Shown: piece after piece, positions 59,601 to 64,000 of the stretch
Position numbering within the stretch: position 1 is the stretch's first letter
Layout: each line of letters starts with the position of its first letter
NCBI GenBank assembly: GCA_024349245.1
Contig: JALDNG010000783.1
Span: 61,462-125,461, forward strand
Direction: 5' to 3'
Length of the DNA: 64,000 bases
Source of the DNA: Neodontobutis hainanensis
Lineage: Eukaryota > Chordata > Actinopteri > Gobiiformes > Odontobutidae
Notes under the pieces: generated by a model
The model's database searches: none
The model's input: the letters and a program-made list of their open reading frames with translations, nothing else
What the model was told of the DNA's origin: nothing
Program-made: the position numbers and the translations under genes

Positions 59601-62600
59601 GTCTAGAGTGTTTTCTAATACTCATATACAGTCTGTTCTAATGCTTGTCTACAGTCTGTACTACTGCATCTCTACAGTCTATTCTTCTGGACATTGTCAG
59701 TCTGTTCTACTGGACGTTTACAGTCTTTTCTAATTCTCATCTACAGTCTGTATTACTGCACCTCTACAGTCTGTTCTAAAGCATGTTTAGAGTGTTTTCT
59801 AATACTCATATACAGTCTGTTCTAATGTTCGCCTACAGTCGGAACTACTGCACCTCTACATTTTGTTATAAAGCATATCTAGAGTGTTTTCTAATACTTA
59901 TATAGAGTCTGTTCTACTGGACGTTTATAGCCTGTTCTAATGCTCGTCTATAGTCAGTTCTATAGCCAATCTAGAGTCTGTACTACTGCTGCTCTGAAGT
60001 CTGCTTAACTGCACGTCTACTGTCTGTTCACCTGCACCTCTACAGTCTGTTCTAATGCCAGTTTACAGTCTGTTCAACTGCTCTACTACAGTCTCGTCCA
60101 CTGCACGTCTACAGTCTGTTTTACTGCACATCTACAGTCTGTTCTAATGTACATCTACTGTCTGTTCTAATGCAAGCCTACAGTCTGTACTACTGCTCAT
60201 CTACAGTCTGTTCTACTGCACGTCTACAGTCTGTTCTAATGCACATCTACAGTCTGTTCTAATGTAAGTCTACAGTCTGTACTATTGCTCATCTACTGTC
60301 TGTTCACCTGCACCTCTACAGTCTGTTCTAATGCCAGTTTACAGTCTGTACTACTGCTCTACTACAGTCTCATCCACTGCACGTCTACAGTCTGTTCTAC
60401 TACACATCTACAGTCTCTACTACTGCACTTCTAAAGTCTGTTCTAATGCACATCTACACTCTCTTCTAATGCTCGCCTACAGTCCGTACTACTGCATTTC
60501 TACAGTCTATTCTTCTGCACATTGTCAGTCTGTTCTACTGGATGTTTACAGTCTGTTCTAATGCTCGTCTACAGTCAGTTTTACAGTCTGTTCTAATGCA
60601 AGTCTATAGTCTGTTTTACTACTCATCTACGGTCTGTTCTCTTGCAGGTCTACAGTCTGTTCTAATAAACGTCTACAGTCTGTTCTACTGCACATCTACA
60701 GTCTGTTCTAATGCAAGTCTACAGTCTGTATTACTGCTCATCTACAGTCTGTTCTAAAGCATGTCTAGAGTGTTTTCTAATACTCATATACAGTCTGTTC
60801 TAATGCATGTCTACAGTCTGTACTACTGCATCTCTACAGTCTATTCTTCTGCACATTGTCAGTCTGTTCTACTGACGTTTACAGTCTTTTCTAATTCTCA
60901 TCTACAGTCTGTATTACTGCACCTCTACAGTCTGTTCTAAAGCATGTTTAGAGTGTTTTCTAATACTCATATACAGTCTGTTCTAATGTTCGTCTACAGT
61001 CGGAACTACTGCACCTCTACATTTTGTTATAAAGCATATCTAGAGTGTTTTCTAATACTTATATAGAGTCTGTTCTACTGGACGTTTATAGCCTGTTCTA
61101 ATGCTCGTCTATAGTCAGTTCTAAAGCCAATCTAGAGTCTGTACTACTGCTGCTCTGAAGTCTGCTCAACTGCACGTCTACTGTCTGTTCACCTGCACCT
61201 CTACAGTCTGTTCTAATGCCAGTTTACAGTCTGTACCTCTGCTCTACTGCAGTCTGTTCTACCGCACGCCTACAGTCTCTTTTTCTGCATATCTACAGTC
61301 TGTTCTAATGCACATCTACAGTCTGATCTAATGCAAGTCTATAATCTGTACTACTGCTCATCTACAGTCTGTTCTAATGCGAGTTTATAATCTGTACTAC
61401 TGCTCATCTACAGTCTGTTCTAATGCAAGTCTACAGTCTGTACTACTGCTCATTTATGGTCTGTTCTACTGCAAGTCTACAGTCTGTTCTAATAAACGTC
61501 TACAGTCTGTTCTACTGCACATTTGAAGTCTGTACTACTGCACTTCTACAGTCTGTTCTAATGCTCGTCTACAGTCTGTATTACTGCACGCCTACAGTCA
61601 TTTTAACTGCACCTCAACAGTCTGTTCTAATGCCAGTTTACATTCTTTACCTCTGCTCTACTGCAGTCTGTTCTACTGCATGTCTACAGTCTGTTTTACT
61701 GCTCATATACAGTCTGTTCTACTGCACGACTACAGTCTGTTCTAAAGCCAGTCTAGAGTCTGTTCTACTGCTGCTCTGAAGTCTTTTCAACTGCATGTCT
61801 ATAGTCTGTTCAACTGCACCTCTACGTCTTTTCTATTGTATGTCTACATTCTGTTCTAATGCACATCTACAGTCTGTTCTAATGCTCGTCTACAGTCTCT
61901 ACTAACGGACCTTTAAATTATTTTCTTCTGCAGCATCATTAGACTGGTTTACTGGACATCTACAGTCTGTTCTAATACACGTCTATAGTCTGTTCAAATA
62001 CGTCCACAGTCTGTTCTAATGCAGTCTGTACTACTGCACATCTATAGTCAGTTCTATTGCTCGAATACAGTCTGTTCAAATGCCCAATAAAAGTCTTTAC
62101 TACTCCACCTCTACAGTTTGTTCTACATCTCCTCTACAGTCTGTTCTACTGCAGCTCTACAGTCTGTTTTAATGCCAGTCTAGAGTCTGTACTACTGCTG
62201 CTCTGCAGTCTGTTCTACTGCAAGTCTACATTCTGTTCTACTGAACATCTACAGTCTGTTCTAATGCACATCTACAGTCTGTTCTAATGCTCGTCTACAG
62301 TCTGAACTACTGCACCTCTACAATCTGTTCTAAAGCATGTCTACAGTGTTTTCTAATACTCATATACAGTCTGTTCTAATGCTCGTCTACAATCTGAACT
62401 ACTGCAACTCTACAGTCTGTTCTAAAGCATATCTGCAGTGTTTTCTAATACTCATATACTGTCTGTTCTAATCCTCCTCTACAGTCTGTACTACTGCACC
62501 TCTAGAGTCTATTCTTCTGCACATTCTTAGTCTGTTCTACAGGTTGTTTACTGTTTGTTCTAATGCTCGTCTACAGTCTGTTCCAAAGCCAATCTAGAGT

Positions 62601-64000
62601 CTGTTCTACTTCTGCTCTGAAGTCTATTCAACTGCACATCTACAGTCTGTTCAACTGCACCTCTACAGTCTTTTCTATTGTTAATAGATAATAATTGTCT
62701 AGAGTCTGTTATACTGCACGTCTACAGTCTCTTTTAATAATTGTCAACTTTCTGTACTGCTGCACCTCTACAGTCTCTTCTACTGCACATCTACAGTTTG
62801 TTCTAATGGTCGTCTAGAGTCTGTACTACTGGAACTCTACAGTCTGTTCTAAAACATGTCTACAGTCTTTTCTAATACTCATGTACAGTCTGTTCTAATG
62901 CTCGTGTAAAGTCTCAACTGCTGCCCTCTACAGTCTATTCTTTTGCACATCTACAGTCTGTTCTAATGCACATCTACAATCTGTTCTAATGGAATTCTCC
63001 AGTCTGTACTACTGCTCGTCTACAGTTTGTTCTACTGCACGTCTACAGTCTATTCTAAAAAACGTCTACAGTCTGTACTACTGCACATCTACAGTTTGTC
63101 CTAAAGCATGTCTAGAGTGTTTTCTAATACTAATATACAGTCTGTTTTAATGCTCGTCTACAGTCTGTTCTAAAGCTCATCTACAGTCTGTTCTAAAGCC
63201 TATCTAGAGTCTGTACTACTGCTGCTCTAAAGTCTGTTCAACTGCACGTCTACAGTCTGGTCTACTGCACATCTACAGTTTGTTTTAATGCTCGTCTGTC
63301 TGTACTACTGCACCTCTACAGTCTCTTCTAAGGCATGTCTACAGTCTTTTCTAATAGTCATGTACAGGCTGTTCTAATCCTCGTGTAAAGTCTCAACTAC
63401 TGCAACTCTTCAGTCTATTCTTCTGCACCTCGTCAGTCTGTTCTACTGCACATCTACAGTCTATTCTAATGGACATCTACTGCATGTTCCAATGAAAGTC
63501 TACAGTCTGTACAACTGCTCATCTACAGTCTGTTCTACTGCACGTGTACAGTCTGTTTTATTGCTCATCTACAGTCTGTTCTACTGCACGTTTACAGTCT
63601 GTTCTAATACAAGTCTACAGTCTCTACTACTGCTCATTTACAGTCTGTTCTACTGGATGTTTACAGTCTGTTCTAATGCTCGTCTACAGTCAGTTTTACA
63701 GTCTGTTCTAATGCAAGTCTATAGTCTGTTTTACTACTCATCTACGGTCTGTTCTTTTGCAGGTCTACAGTCTGTTCTAATAAACGTCTACAGTCTGTTC
63801 TACTGCACATCTACAGTCTGTTCTAATGCAAGTCTACAGTCTGTATTACTGCTCATCTACAGTCTGTTCTAAAGCATGTCTAGAGTGTTTTCTAATACTC
63901 ATATACAGTCTGTTCTAATGCATGTCTACAGTCAGAAATACTGCACCTTTTACAATATGTTCTAAAGCATGTGCAGAGTGTTTTCTAAAACTCATATAGA
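50671..64000 (+). repeat. array block F3 (forward), continues past window
   Basis: Forward monomers with higher-order structure. Landmarks such as CTGTTCACCTGCACC and CTACAGTCGGAACTACTG return at about 1.53-kb spacing between 54 and 61 kb. Confidence 0.9.
53850..61250 (+). repeat. higher-order repeat of about 1.53 kb within F3
   Basis: The landmark CTGTTCACCTGCACC lies near 54.91, 56.44, 58.50, 60.02 and 61.18 kb; intervals are about 1,531, 2,056, 1,527 and 1,160 bp. A unit of about 1,527 bp is some 66 monomers. The 2,056-bp interval contains an extra block of about 530 bp (57.43-57.96 kb) that also occurs near 53.84 and 63.42 kb. Confidence 0.8.

Larger units (their letters stand above)
23879..64000. 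repeat. 23-bp minisatellite array, more than 40 kb
   Basis: The monomer is a conserved core, CTACAGTCTGTTCTA, plus about eight variable bases of the form (A/C)TGC(A/T)(C/A)NT. The period is 23 bp with small indels, giving an estimated 1,600-1,700 monomers. Blocks of both orientations alternate. The array runs off the right edge. Open frames in it repeat a 23-residue Cys/Tyr/Ser/Leu-rich peptide because three 23-bp units make 69 nt; they usually end at CTG-TTC-TAA (Leu-Phe-stop). No coding role is supported. Confidence 0.97.

Noticed and set aside
25493..63872. Numerous open frames of 60-159 codons in the array as a repeat-protein gene family
   Set aside because: They occur in all frames and on both strands with the same 23-residue cycle, have no consistent start and end where the monomer makes TAA.
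23879..64000. CRISPR array, suggested by regular short repeats of 23 bp
   Set aside because: Repeats are contiguous with no unique spacers and the genome is vertebrate; this is a minisatellite.

Overview
The window looks like a piece of a teleost fish genome. The protein-coding signal is split into short exons with GT-AG introns. The homologies are vertebrate (a four-domain T-type-like calcium channel, fish Fc-receptor-like Ig exons), and the interspersed repeats are fish types: a Tc1 remnant with its transposase tail, tRNA-headed SINEs and LTR-like insertions. Identifications come from reading translated exons and from knowledge of the families; no database search was run.

Layout. (1) 1-4886: the 3' part of a Cav3-like channel gene on the + strand (copy A), from the last exon of domain III through domain IV to a stop codon, with a Tc1 remnant and a SINE in its introns. 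(2) 4887-13024: a tetranucleotide microsatellite, several kb with no recognised gene, one relic and one better-preserved fragment of Fc-receptor-like Ig genes. The second Ig fragment is broken by a quasi-palindromic insertion. (3) 13649-23802: a second Cav3-like segment on the + strand (copy B), running from the domain I extracellular loop through domains II and III to the same last domain III exon that opens the window. Bases 1-470 and 23408-23878 are almost identical, introns included. (4) 23879-64000: about 40 kb of a 23-bp minisatellite starting abruptly inside the short intron after that exon. The array flips strand several times, carries higher-order repeats and a duplication about 22-23 kb apart, and is interrupted by two LTR-like insertions and one SINE.

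Together, copies A and B cover almost a whole T-type channel with the four-locus selectivity filter Glu-Glu-Asp-Asp, but in rotated order (3' half first). Either there was a tandem duplication, or one gene has been mis-ordered in the assembly. The inter-domain linkers and C-terminus are very short and the S4 voltage sensors have lost charges. At least a dozen single-base frame breaks, mostly in homopolymers, occur in otherwise well-kept exons, so a decaying gene cannot be told from an unpolished assembly here. The numerous open frames in the array are by-products of a 23-bp period and are not genes.
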